A stretch of 64,000 nt of DNA. Source: Pseudobacter ginsenosidimutans. Lineage in GTDB: Bacteria > Bacteroidota > Bacteroidia > Chitinophagales > Chitinophagaceae. The DNA is taken from positions 2,232,001 to 2,296,000 of the forward strand of contig NZ_CP042431.1 in the NCBI RefSeq assembly GCF_007970185.1, given 5' to 3'. The number at the start of each line of letters is the position of its first letter. Within the stretch, counting starts at the first letter, position 1. The position numbers and the translations under genes were made by a program. The notes beneath the pieces are model-generated. The model did not search any database, had not been told where the DNA came from, and saw nothing but the letters and a program-made list of their open reading frames with translations. This document shows, one piece after another, positions 45,370-54,380 of this stretch.

Positions 45370-46653
45370 ATGCAGAAAATTCTCTCCATTGTAGCTATGC
45401 TCGCTATCGGGCAGGTTACCTACGCACAATCCATTGACCAGATCATCAATGCCACGGAAGTGGAAAGGATCGAAAAGATCCTGTCCGCCGATGATATGCA
45501 GGGCCGCCGCACCTTTACTCCCGGCATCGATAAAGCTGCCGATTTCATTGCAGCCGAATTCAAGAAAGCAGGACTGCAGCCTGTAAAAGGTGATTCCTGG
45601 TTCCAGGAATTCGCGATGATAAAACCGAAATTCCTGAATGCCAATGGCACGCTCAATGGCAATGCCATCCCTGAAAAGAATATCGTGGCGCTCAGCTCAC
45701 AGAGCAATATCAAAGTGAATGATAAATCCGGCTGGACAAAAGTGAACATCGGAGAAGCAGACACGCTGTTCCCTGTGGTGATGCGTCTGCTGGATTCCAG
45801 AAAAAATTATTTCGTTACCGTGCACGAGAAACATGGCAGGATGTTCAATGGCCTCAAGCGTTTCCGCGAGCAATCATTCGAATCTCCCTCCAATATCGTA
45901 CTGGTGCTTTCCAACGAAACAGCCAATACATATTCCGTTGAGTTCAACCAGGAGATCACACGAGCACCGCTGAAAAATGTGGTGGGCATTCTGCCCGGGA
46001 AGAAAAAGAAAAATGAATATGTGATCTTCTCCGGTCACTATGATCATCTTGGGATCGGTAAGCCCAATGAAGCCGGCGACTCCATCTTCAATGGCGCCAA
46101 TGATGATGCTTCCGGTGTTACTGCCGTGATCTTGCTGGCGCAATACTATGCCCAACAAAAAGACAATGAGCGTACACTGGTATTTGCAGCCTTCACTGCT
46201 GAAGAAGTAGGTGGATTTGGATCGAAACATTTCTCCGAGCAGTTCGATCCTTCCAAAGTTATGGCCATGTTCAATATCGAAATGATCGGCACCGAAAGCA
46301 AATGGGGCACCAACTCCGCTTTCATCACCGGTTATGAAAAAACTGATATGGGCGCTATCCTGGAAAAAAATCTTCAGGGCTCTGCTTTCAAATTCTATCC
46401 TGACCCCTATCCCGATCAGCAACTGTTCTATCGTTCAGACAATGCAACGTTGGCCAGACAAGGAGTTCCGGCGCATACCATCTCCACGTCAAAAATGGAC
46501 AGTGAAAAATTCTATCATACACAGGAAGATGAGATCGAAACGCTGGATATGAAGAACATGACGGAGATCATCAAATCCATTGCTGTGAGTGCAAAATCCA
46601 TTGTTGCAGGAAAGGATACGCCTTCGAGAGTAGATACAAAGCAACTGAGATAA
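45370..46653 (+). CDS. M28 family zinc aminopeptidase
   Basis: A 427-residue exported peptidase with a signal peptide (residues 1-19, ending TYAQ). Residues of the two-zinc site are visible in order: FSGHYDHLG, NGANDDASGV, FTAEEVGGFGSKHF, MFNIEMIG and YHTQEDEIETLD. A PA-like insert probably precedes the catalytic domain. It would trim peptides in the periplasm or outside the cell. Confidence 0.88.
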   Translation: MQKILSIVAMLAIGQVTYAQSIDQIINATEVERIEKILSADDMQGRRTFTPGIDKAADFIAAEFKKAGLQPVKGDSWFQEFAMIKPKFLNANGTLNGNAIPEKNIVALSSQSNIKVNDKSGWTKVNIGEADTLFPVVMRLLDSRKNYFVTVHEKHGRMFNGLKRFREQSFESPSNIVLVLSNETANTYSVEFNQEITRAPLKNVVGILPGKKKKNEYVIFSGHYDHLGIGKPNEAGDSIFNGANDDASGVTAVILLAQYYAQQKDNERTLVFAAFTAEEVGGFGSKHFSEQFDPSKVMAMFNIEMIGTESKWGTNSAFITGYEKTDMGAILEKNLQGSAFKFYPDPYPDQQLFYRSDNATLARQGVPAHTISTSKMDSEKFYHTQEDEIETLDMKNMTEIIKSIAVSAKSIVAGKDTPSRVDTKQLR

Positions 46654-46671
46654 ATAATAGAAATAATGAAG

Positions 46672-46712
46672 ATGCCGGCTGGTTGATGTTTATTCAATTA
46701 GCCGGCATTTTT
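46672..46712 (+). terminator. Terminator after the M28 peptidase gene
   Basis: ATGCCGGCT pairs with AGCCGGCAT across a 19-base loop, and five T residues follow. Confidence 0.8.
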
Positions 46713-46764
46713 ATTTGGTTGATGAAATTTGGTTCTTTTCTTAACTTCATCTCATGAATAAGGT

Positions 46765-48051
46765 ATGACTTGCTGAAAACGTTGAGTGATCTCCAGAGTT
46801 TGCCGGGCGAAAATGAAGTTGTAGAGTCTAAGGAAGCCAAAAATTCTTTCGACTTCAAATAAACCAGGCAAGTACTTTTCTGCAATCTCAAATGAAGCTA
46901 ACTTAAGTGGAAAGCGATTTGGTTGGCTGGTTTTTGGTATAGAAAACAAGAATCGAAGTATTATAGGTACTCAATTTCGTCTCAATAGAAAAGACTTAGA
47001 TAGCCTTAAGTCTGAATAGCTAACAAGACTACAAACCGAATCTCATTCATAGAAATTTATGAATTGCAGACCATGCAAGGTCAGGTTATTATTATGGGAG
47101 GGATGATGAAGAGATCAATGCATTTAATGTTGATGAGTTTGAGAGGATTCGCTCACAAGCTTTAGCAGAAGATTGGAGTGCTGTTACCATACCTGATGCA
47201 AGAATTGACGATTTGGATCCTATTGCAAGGATCCGGAATCTAAAATACCGTTATTTAAAAGAAGGAACGCTTTTCCCTGAAGAGGTGGATCAGTACGAGC
47301 CTTATGCGATACGTGAAGCAATTAATAATTGCATTGCTCATCAAGACTACACAAAGTCCGGACGCATTAACCTGATTGAGTCCGATGATCAATTGATGTT
47401 TAGTAATGTTGGGAGTTTTATTCCAGGAACCGTCGAAAGGTTGTCATTGATGATTCTCCTGAGGAACGGTACCGGAATAAATTCCTGGTTACTGCTATGT
47501 TTAATCTAAAGATGGTCGATACTGTAGGCGGAGGGATCAGGAAGATATTTAATTTCCAGAGGTCCAGGTTTTTCCCATTGCCTGATTACGATCCAAGAGA
47601 TGGAAAAGTAAGAGTGAAGCTTACAGGTAAGATATTAAATCAGGAATATACAAGAGGGCTTGCTACTAATACAGATCTTAGATTAGAAGAAATTATTTTG
47701 CTGGATAAGGTTCAGAAGAAAATTCCTCTTAATAACGAAGAAGAAAAGCATTTGAAAGGAAAGGGATTGATAGAAGGAAGAAAACCTAACTTTATTATCT
47801 CCCAAAATGTGGCAGAAAAAATTGGGAAGAAGGCTGAGTATTCTAAAAATAAGGGTCTGGATGATGCTTATTACTTAGACTTTGTCGAAAAATCCATCCG
47901 GGAGCACGGCTATTTAAACAGGAAAGATATTGATGAGTTGCTTTGGAAAAAATTGCAGGAATGGATGAATGATAAGCAAAAGAAGAATAAGATCAATAAT
48001 CTTCTTTCTAATCTTCGCAATTTTTCTAATAATTTTTCAAGGCCCCTCTAA
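46765..48051 (+). pseudogene. Decayed AlbA_2/RecG-like ATP-binding protein gene
   Basis: Four reading-frame breaks interrupt one recognisable protein. Segment 1 encodes LLKTLSDLQSLPGENEVVES and runs to a stop at 46860, where one extra A seems inserted. Segment 2 encodes YFSAISNEANLSGKRFGWLV of the AlbA_2 (Schlafen) domain, to a stop at 47017, where an A seems lost. Segment 3 ends in MQGQ near 47085, where roughly 20 codons appear deleted. Segment 4 has the HATPase-like IREAINNCIAHQDYTKSG and breaks near 47435. Segment 5 (in frame to 48051) has MFNLKMVDTVGGGIRKIFNF and a winged-helix C-terminus. The 3' end lies 4 bases from argH on the other strand. Relatives are often linked to defence or stress islands. 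Confidence 0.8.
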
Positions 48052-48055
48052 ATAA

Positions 48056-49357
48056 TTAGAAGAATCTGCTAATCACCTTCTCCATCTCCTTCACAATCTC
48101 TTCATTGCACAAATTCCCCAGACTACCCTCATGCGTATGATGTAACTGTTTCTTATAATCGAAGCTGAATTTACCTTCTTCAATATCATTACCCACCTGT
48201 TTGTAGGCTTCGCGGAAAGGAATGCCTTTGTTCACCAGTTCATTCACGGCTTCCACACTGAAGAGGTATTTGTATTTCTCATCGTCCAGAATTCCATCTT
48301 TCACGCTCATATTGGAGAGCATAAGATGCATCATTTCCAGGCATGCTTTCAGCTCTTCTATTGCCGGGAAAAGAATTTCCTTGGTGAGCTGAAGATCGCG
48401 ATGGTAGCCGCTGGGCAGGTTGTTCACCAGCAGTGTAAGCTCATTGGGAACTGACTGGATGCGGTTGCATTTGGCGCGGATCAGTTCAAATACATCGGGG
48501 TTCTTTTTGTGTGGCATGATGCTGCTGCCGGTAGTAAGCTCGGAAGGGAAAGAAATGAATCCGAAATTCTGGTTGATATACAAACAGCAATCCATTGCCA
48601 GCCTGCTCAGGGTATTGGCGATGTTTCCGATCCCCTGTCCAACAATGCGTTCTGTTTTGCCGCGGCTCATTTGTGCGTACACAGCATTCCAGTTGAGGGT
48701 GCCGAATTGCAGCAATTCGGTTGTGCGTGTGCGGTTGAGCGGGAATGAAGATCCATAACCGGCGCCGCTTCCCAGCGGGTTCTTGTTGGCCACATAGTAA
48801 GCGGAGGCTAACACATCCAGGTCGTCCACCAGACTTTCAGCATAGGCGCCTAACCATAAGCCAAATGATGAAGGCATGGCGATTTGAAGATGTGTATAAC
48901 CTGGTAAGAGAACAGCTTTATGTTTTTCGCTGAGGTTGATCAGCAGGTCGAACAGTTTTTTTGTGGCATCTTTGATTGCCAGCACCTCGGAACGCAGGTA
49001 AAGCTTGATGTCTACGGCCACCTGATCGTTCCGGCTACGGCCGCTGTGGATCATTTTACCTGCTTCGCCGATGCGCTCGGTGAGCATCAGCTCCACTTGA
49101 GAATGCACATCTTCCACATGTTCTTCAATGCGGAACCTGCCGTCTTTGATCTCCTGCAGGATATTTTCCAGTTCACGTACCGCTTTTGTGGCATCTTCCT
49201 TACTCATCAGTCCAACCTCTCCGAGCATGGTCACATGCGCGATGGAGCCCTGCACATCGAAAGGCGCAAGAAGAATATCGAATTCCTTATCACGGCCTAC
49301 CGTGAAGCGTTCGATCTGTTCAGATGTGGATGTGCTTTCTTTTTGCCACAGTTTCAT
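48056..49357 (-). CDS. argH: Argininosuccinate lyase
   Basis: A 433-residue enzyme splitting argininosuccinate into arginine and fumarate, the last step of the pathway. The fumarase-superfamily signature GSSIMPHKKNPD is at about residues 277-288. The N-terminal segment EQIERFTVGRDKEFDILLAP is as expected. The start codon overlaps the stop of the upstream M20 gene (ATGA). It is the last gene of the arg operon. Confidence 0.95.
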   Translation of the reverse strand: MKLWQKESTSTSEQIERFTVGRDKEFDILLAPFDVQGSIAHVTMLGEVGLMSKEDATKAVRELENILQEIKDGRFRIEEHVEDVHSQVELMLTERIGEAGKMIHSGRSRNDQVAVDIKLYLRSEVLAIKDATKKLFDLLINLSEKHKAVLLPGYTHLQIAMPSSFGLWLGAYAESLVDDLDVLASAYYVANKNPLGSGAGYGSSFPLNRTRTTELLQFGTLNWNAVYAQMSRGKTERIVGQGIGNIANTLSRLAMDCCLYINQNFGFISFPSELTTGSSIMPHKKNPDVFELIRAKCNRIQSVPNELTLLVNNLPSGYHRDLQLTKEILFPAIEELKACLEMMHLMLSNMSVKDGILDDEKYKYLFSVEAVNELVNKGIPFREAYKQVGNDIEEGKFSFDYKKQLHHTHEGSLGNLCNEEIVKEMEKVISRFF

Positions 49358-50427
49358 AATACCTGGTTTAAGAGATCAATGTATAATGCAATTCCTTTTT
49401 CTATTTCTTCGATATTGATGAATTCATCGGCAGTATGACTACGTGCTGAATCACCGGGGCCCATCTTCAATGCCTGGAAAGGCATGAGGGCTTTGTCTGA
49501 AGTAGTGGGCGAACCATAATAAGTTCTGCCGAGTTTGATGCCTGATTGCACCAGCGGATGTTCCAGTGCGATACTGGTAGAACGGAGGCGCGTACTGCGC
49601 GGCGTTACTTCGCTTTGAATATTTTCGCGGACCACGCTCAGGATCTCTTCAAAGGTGTAGAGTTCATTCACGCGAACGTCTACCACAAATCTGCATTGGG
49701 CGGGCACCACATTGTGCGCCTTGTTATCGGTTTCAATTACGGTCACAGAAGTTTTTACAGGGCCAAGCAGTTCAGAAACTTTCGGGAACCTGTAAGTACT
49801 GAACCATTCGATATCCCTCAACGCTTTGTAGATGGCGTTCTCTCCTTCTTCGCGGGCGGCATGTCCGGCTCGGCCATGAGCAATGCCATCGAGCACCATC
49901 AATCCGCGTTCTGCTACGGCCATCTGCATCAGTGTAGGTTCTCCTACAATGGCGCAATCGATGGGCGGCAATTCGGGTAATAATATTTCGATCCCTTCTT
50001 TCCCGCTGATCTCTTCTTCTGCAGAAGCGGCAAAGAGCAGGTTGTACTTCAGATCGTTTCGGTCATAAAAATGAAGGAAGGTTGCCAGCAGGCTCACCAG
50101 CGGGCCACCAGCATCATTGCTGCCGAGGCCGAAGAGCTTTCCATCCTTTGCGATGGGCGTGAAGGGATCGAGTGTATAACCTTTGTTGGGCTTTACGGTG
50201 TCGTGATGGGAATTAAGCAACAGTGTTGGCTTACCCGCATCAAAGTGTTTATTCACGGCCCACACATTGTACTTAAACTGTTTTGCTTCAATGCCGCGTT
50301 CTTCGAGGAATATTTTGAGGATACTGGCAGTATCCTGCTCTTCCTTGCTGAAAGAGGGCGTGGCGATGAGTTGCTTCAGCAATTCGATCGCACTGTGCTG
50401 CAGATCCTGTAGAGAATGATTATTCAT
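49354..50427 (-). CDS. argE: M20 deacylase of arginine synthesis (ArgE-like)
   Basis: A 357-residue zinc amidohydrolase. Metal-site residues lie in LLNSHHDTVKP, FGLGSNDAGGP and AASAEEEISG. In species that carbamoylate an N-acylated ornithine, this enzyme removes the acyl group from N-acylcitrulline before argG acts. Its place between argB and argH fits that role. Whether the acyl group is acetyl or succinyl is open; see the carbamoyltransferase. It overlaps argB by 8 bases and argH by 4. Confidence 0.85.
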   Translation of the reverse strand: MNNHSLQDLQHSAIELLKQLIATPSFSKEEQDTASILKIFLEERGIEAKQFKYNVWAVNKHFDAGKPTLLLNSHHDTVKPNKGYTLDPFTPIAKDGKLFGLGSNDAGGPLVSLLATFLHFYDRNDLKYNLLFAASAEEEISGKEGIEILLPELPPIDCAIVGEPTLMQMAVAERGLMVLDGIAHGRAGHAAREEGENAIYKALRDIEWFSTYRFPKVSELLGPVKTSVTVIETDNKAHNVVPAQCRFVVDVRVNELYTFEEILSVVRENIQSEVTPRSTRLRSTSIALEHPLVQSGIKLGRTYYGSPTTSDKALMPFQALKMGPGDSARSHTADEFINIEEIEKGIALYIDLLNQVL

Positions 50428-51205
50428 GTACGATGCTTGTGCCGGCTGCTCCGGCTATCAGTGCTGGCAGTTCTTCCGCTTTTCCGATGATAACTTTTCC
50501 TACGCCACTGCGGATGGCTGCAAAGGCATTGTCCAGTTTAGGGATCATGCCTGCAAATATTTTTTCAGTTGATTTCAGTTCCTGGTAGTAGCTGGGGTTG
50601 ATAGAGGGAATGACGGTGCTGTCGTCATTCGCATCCAGCAATACACCGCTCTTCTCGAAAGAGTAGATCAGTTGTACGTTATAATGTGTGCTGAGTCCTT
50701 TTGCAGTTTCCTGTGCAATGGTGTCTGCATTGGTGTTCAGCAGCTGTCCTTTACCGTTATGGGTGATTGGAGCCAGTACTACAGCCATGTTCAGGCTGAG
50801 GAGTGCGTGCAGCAGTTCTGCATTCACTGCATCCACATCTCCGGCAAATCCGTAGTCAATACCGGCTTTTTCGCGCTTGTGTGCGAGGATGGCGTTGCCG
50901 TCTGCGCCGGTGAGGCCGATGGCATTGCATCCGTGAGATTGCAGTGCTGCCACCACGCGTTTGTTGATATCGCCGGCATACACCATCGTAACGATCCTGA
51001 GGGTCTCTGCATCGGTAATGCGACGGCCTTCAACCATCTGTTGCGGTACGTTCATTTTCTCAGCAAGCTGTGTAGCGAGTTTGCCGCCACCGTGCACGAG
51101 TATCTTCTTCCCGGGCAATGCTGCAAAGGATTGCAGGAAGTCTGCCAGTTTCTCTGAATGGTCGATAATATTACCACCGATCTTGACTACGTACAGTGTT
51201 TCCAA
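50420..51205 (-). CDS. argB: N-acylglutamate kinase (acetylglutamate kinase family)
   Basis: A 261-residue amino-acid kinase. Motifs are VVKIGGNIIDH at the N-terminus, ILVHGGGKLATQL near residue 35, and the C-terminal GMIPKLDNAFAAIRSGVGKVII. The start must be TTG at 51205: no ATG occurs between the in-frame stop upstream and the conserved VKIGGN. Weak initiation may tune its level. It follows argF' by 6 bases. Confidence 0.92.
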   Translation of the reverse strand: METLYVVKIGGNIIDHSEKLADFLQSFAALPGKKILVHGGGKLATQLAEKMNVPQQMVEGRRITDAETLRIVTMVYAGDINKRVVAALQSHGCNAIGLTGADGNAILAHKREKAGIDYGFAGDVDAVNAELLHALLSLNMAVVLAPITHNGKGQLLNTNADTIAQETAKGLSTHYNVQLIYSFEKSGVLLDANDDSTVIPSINPSYYQELKSTEKIFAGMIPKLDNAFAAIRSGVGKVIIGKAEELPALIAGAAGTSIVHE

Positions 51206-51211
51206 TATTGC

Positions 51212-52183
51212 TTATTTAGATTGGAGGATATTCGACAATACTGCCTGCGCTGCCCAAACGCGGTTGGACGCCTGCCGGGTAACGATGCTGTTGGGGCCGT
51301 CAAGGATCTCATCACTGAGCTCCACGTTCCTTCTCACAGGAAGACAGTGCATCACCTTTGCATTATTGGTGGTGCTCAGTTTTTCGTTGGTGAGCATCCA
51401 CGCAGGATCATTGCAATAGATTTTGCCGTATTCGTTATTGAAAGTGCTCCAGTTCTTAACGTACACGAAGTCTGCGTCTTTGAGCGCTTCCTCTTGATTG
51501 TGCGTGATGGTGGCGCCATTGGTGAACTTCGTATCCAGTTCGTAATCCTCCGGATGGGTGATCACAAAGTCTGCATTGCCCCATGCATTCACCCATTGGG
51601 AGAAACTGTTGGCAACACACTGTGGAAGCGGTTTCACGTGGGGAGCCCAGGTGAGTACGATCTTTGGTTTGCGGCCTGCAGGCAAGGGATTTGCTTTCAG
51701 GGTCTCCGTGATAGTGATAATATCGGTAAGGCTCTGCAATGGGTGTAATGTAGCGCTTTCCAGGCTCACTACAGGAATGCCGGCATAGCGAATGAACTGG
51801 CGGATGAAGAGCTCGCTGTAATCGTCTTCGCGGTTCTTGAGCGAAGGGAAAGTGCGGATGGCGAGAACATCGAAATATTTTCCCATGATCGGCGCTGCAT
51901 CCTTCACGTGTTCCACAGTGCTGCCGCTCATGATGGCTTCGTCTTCGAATTCCAGCGCCCATCCTTCACTACCGATATTGAAAACAATGGCTTCCATTCC
52001 GAGGTTCTGTGCCGCGATCTGCGTACTCAGCCTGGTGCGCATACTGGGATTCAGAAAGAGCAGGCCAATACGTTTGTTGGCGCCCAGTTGTTTATCCAGC
52101 AATGGTTGTTGCTTGTAAGCCAGCGCCTGGTTCACCAGTGCGGGAATGTCTTGTACGTCTTCAGCAGAGATGAATTGTTTCAT
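51212..52183 (-). CDS. argF': N-acylornithine carbamoyltransferase, probably succinylornithine type
   Basis: A 323-residue transcarbamylase with the carbamoyl-phosphate loop SMRTRLST (residues 47-54) and the unusual LTWAPHVKPLPQCVANSF of the acylornithine subfamily, so it does not use free ornithine. Specificity between acetyl- and succinyl-ornithine is set at one site: Glu92 in the Xanthomonas acetyl enzyme and Pro90 in the Bacteroides succinyl enzyme. Here the residue is Val90, in GSTVEHV. Changing Glu92 to small or hydrophobic residues, including Val, has been reported to give succinylornithine activity, so the succinyl route is favoured. Confidence 0.88.
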   Translation of the reverse strand: MKQFISAEDVQDIPALVNQALAYKQQPLLDKQLGANKRIGLLFLNPSMRTRLSTQIAAQNLGMEAIVFNIGSEGWALEFEDEAIMSGSTVEHVKDAAPIMGKYFDVLAIRTFPSLKNREDDYSELFIRQFIRYAGIPVVSLESATLHPLQSLTDIITITETLKANPLPAGRKPKIVLTWAPHVKPLPQCVANSFSQWVNAWGNADFVITHPEDYELDTKFTNGATITHNQEEALKDADFVYVKNWSTFNNEYGKIYCNDPAWMLTNEKLSTTNNAKVMHCLPVRRNVELSDEILDGPNSIVTRQASNRVWAAQAVLSNILQSK

Positions 52184-52191
52184 TGGTGGTG

Positions 52192-53346
52192 TCAGTGTGC
52201 GGGTGAAGAAACCATGGATGCGATAGTGGCTTTGATGGCCATCAGGAACTGGTCTGCGTCTGCTTTGGTCAGCGCCAGTGATGGCAGGAGACGGATCACA
52301 TTGCCCTTGGCTTCGCCGGTGAATATCTTGTTTTCCCAGAGTAATTTCTTGCGGAGGTCTTTCAGGTGCTCGGGTACATCGAAGCCGATCATCAGTCCTC
52401 TTCCGCGAACATTTTGCAGTTCGGGGATTTGTTTAAGTCCCTCCATTAGGTAGTTACCTGTTTCAGCGGCGTTCTCCATTAATTTCTCTTTTTCCATTAC
52501 CTCCACCACAGCTAACGCTGCTGCACATGCGAGATGGTTGCCTCCGAATGTAGTGCCAAGCATGGAATGCTTTGGCTGGATCTCAGGAGCAATGAGGATA
52601 CCGCCGATGGGGAAGCCGTTGCCCATACCTTTCGCCATGGAATAGATATCGGCATTCACACCTGCAAAATCATGTGAAAAGAATTTACCGCTTCTTCCGT
52701 ATCCGCACTGGATGCCGTCTGCGATATACACAGCACCATATTCAGTACAGAGGCTGCGGATCTTTTTCAGGAATTCAGGACTGGCCACATTGATGCCGCC
52801 AACGCCCTGGATGCCTTCGATGATCACTGAAGAGATCTCGCTGCCCTGTTCCTTGAAGCAGGCTTCGAGTGCGGCTTCGTCGTTATAAGGTAAAAAGATG
52901 ATATTCGGGTTCTGGTTAACAGGCGCTACGATAGCGGGATTGTCTGTAGCCGCCACTGCCAGCGATGTTCTTCCGTGGAAACCTTTTTTGAAGGTGATGA
53001 TCTTCTTACGGCCATTCACAAACGAAGCGAGCTTGAGCGCGTTCTCGTTCGCTTCAGCGCCTGAGTTCACCAGGAAGAGCTGGTAATCTTCTTTACCGGA
53101 AAGCTTTCCGAGTTTGGCAGCCAGTTCTTCCTGCAGGGGCATACGTACGGAGTTGGAATAGAATCCTACCTTGTTCAGTTGTTCCGTCAATCGCGCCACG
53201 TAATGCGGGTGTGTGTGGCCGATAGAGATCACGGCGTGGCCGCCATACAGGTCGAGATACTGCGTTCCCTGGTCATCCCACACGTTGGAGCCTTTAGCTC
53301 TCTCGATAGTGATGTTGTTGATGGGATAAACGTCGAAAAGTTTCAT
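52192..53346 (-). CDS. argD: Acylornithine aminotransferase
   Basis: A 384-residue class III PLP aminotransferase. Motifs are LYGGHAVISIGHTHPHYV near residue 32, FVNSGAEANENALKLA near residue 90 and the PLP lysine in SMAKGMGNGFPIGG, followed by MLGTTFGGNHLA. It makes N-acylornithine from the semialdehyde supplied by argC. It lies 8 bases upstream of argF' in the transcript. Confidence 0.93.
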   Translation of the reverse strand: MKLFDVYPINNITIERAKGSNVWDDQGTQYLDLYGGHAVISIGHTHPHYVARLTEQLNKVGFYSNSVRMPLQEELAAKLGKLSGKEDYQLFLVNSGAEANENALKLASFVNGRKKIITFKKGFHGRTSLAVAATDNPAIVAPVNQNPNIIFLPYNDEAALEACFKEQGSEISSVIIEGIQGVGGINVASPEFLKKIRSLCTEYGAVYIADGIQCGYGRSGKFFSHDFAGVNADIYSMAKGMGNGFPIGGILIAPEIQPKHSMLGTTFGGNHLACAAALAVVEVMEKEKLMENAAETGNYLMEGLKQIPELQNVRGRGLMIGFDVPEHLKDLRKKLLWENKIFTGEAKGNVIRLLPSLALTKADADQFLMAIKATIASMVSSPAH

Positions 53347-53367
53347 TATGCTGCTTTTTCCTTTGTT

Positions 53368-54378
53368 CTAAAAATAGTTTGCTTTCAGCCTGAGGCCCGC
53401 ACATTCATCCAGTCCGGAGATCAGGTTCATGTTCTGAACTGCTTGTCCGGATGCACCTTTCAGGAGATTGTCGATCACGGAGTGTACTACCAGTTTGCTG
53501 CCTACCTTCTCCAGCTGGATCACACACTTGTTGTTGTTAACCGCTTGTTTGAGGAAAATAGGCTCCTTGCTGAGGATGGTGAAAGGCGCGTCCTGGTAGA
53601 AATCTTCATAGAGTTTGTAGAGCTCGGTTTCGCTGAGATCACAATCAACCTGTGAGCTGATGAAGATGCCGCGGGTGAAATCACCGCGCCAGGGAATGAA
53701 GTTGAGATCACTTTCTTTCTTTCCTTTTTCATTGGCAGCTCCGAAACCGGGTTGCAGTTGATCAAGGCTTTGGGAGATCTCCTTCACATGCTGATGTGTG
53801 AGCGTTTTGTATGCCCCGATATTGTTCGCCCTCCAGCTGAAATGGCTGGTGGCCGCGAGGCTTTGTCCCGCGCCGGTGGAACCAGTTATACCAGTGGTAT
53901 TGATCTGTGCCAGCAGGCCGGCTTTGGCCAGTGGTAACAATCCAAGCTGGATGGCCGTGGCAAAACAGCCTGGATTGGCGATATTGGTCGCGTTGCGGAT
54001 GGCTTCCTTATTGAGTTCGGGAAGACCATATACAAATGTCCTGTTATCGATAGTATGATTGGGCAGCAGGCGGAAATCCTGTGAAAGATCGATGATCTTT
54101 ACATTAGGAGCGATGGTATTCTCCTGGAGGAATTTCCTGGCTTCGCCATGACCCACGCAAAGAAAGAGTACGTCGATATCCTGGTTTAGATCTGCGGCAA
54201 ATACCAGCGGTGTTTCGCCTACAAGGTCCTGGTGGATGGAGCTGACGGGTTTTCCTGCGTTACTGCGACTATGGATGAACGATATATCGGCATTAGGGTG
54301 GTTGATCAGCAACCTGATCAGTTCACCGCCGGTGTAACCGGCTCCGCCAACGATACCGATGGATATTCTTGACGCCAT
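53368..54378 (-). CDS. argC: N-acyl-gamma-glutamyl-phosphate reductase
   Basis: A 336-residue dehydrogenase. The N-terminal NADP site is GIVGGAGYTGGELIRLL. The catalytic cysteine is in NIANPGCFATAIQLGLLPL, near residue 133. It reduces the acylglutamyl phosphate made by ArgB. The gene lies 2 bases after argG in the transcript. Confidence 0.94.
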   Translation of the reverse strand: MASRISIGIVGGAGYTGGELIRLLINHPNADISFIHSRSNAGKPVSSIHQDLVGETPLVFAADLNQDIDVLFLCVGHGEARKFLQENTIAPNVKIIDLSQDFRLLPNHTIDNRTFVYGLPELNKEAIRNATNIANPGCFATAIQLGLLPLAKAGLLAQINTTGITGSTGAGQSLAATSHFSWRANNIGAYKTLTHQHVKEISQSLDQLQPGFGAANEKGKKESDLNFIPWRGDFTRGIFISSQVDCDLSETELYKLYEDFYQDAPFTILSKEPIFLKQAVNNNKCVIQLEKVGSKLVVHSVIDNLLKGASGQAVQNMNLISGLDECAGLRLKANYF

Positions 54379-54380
54379 GA

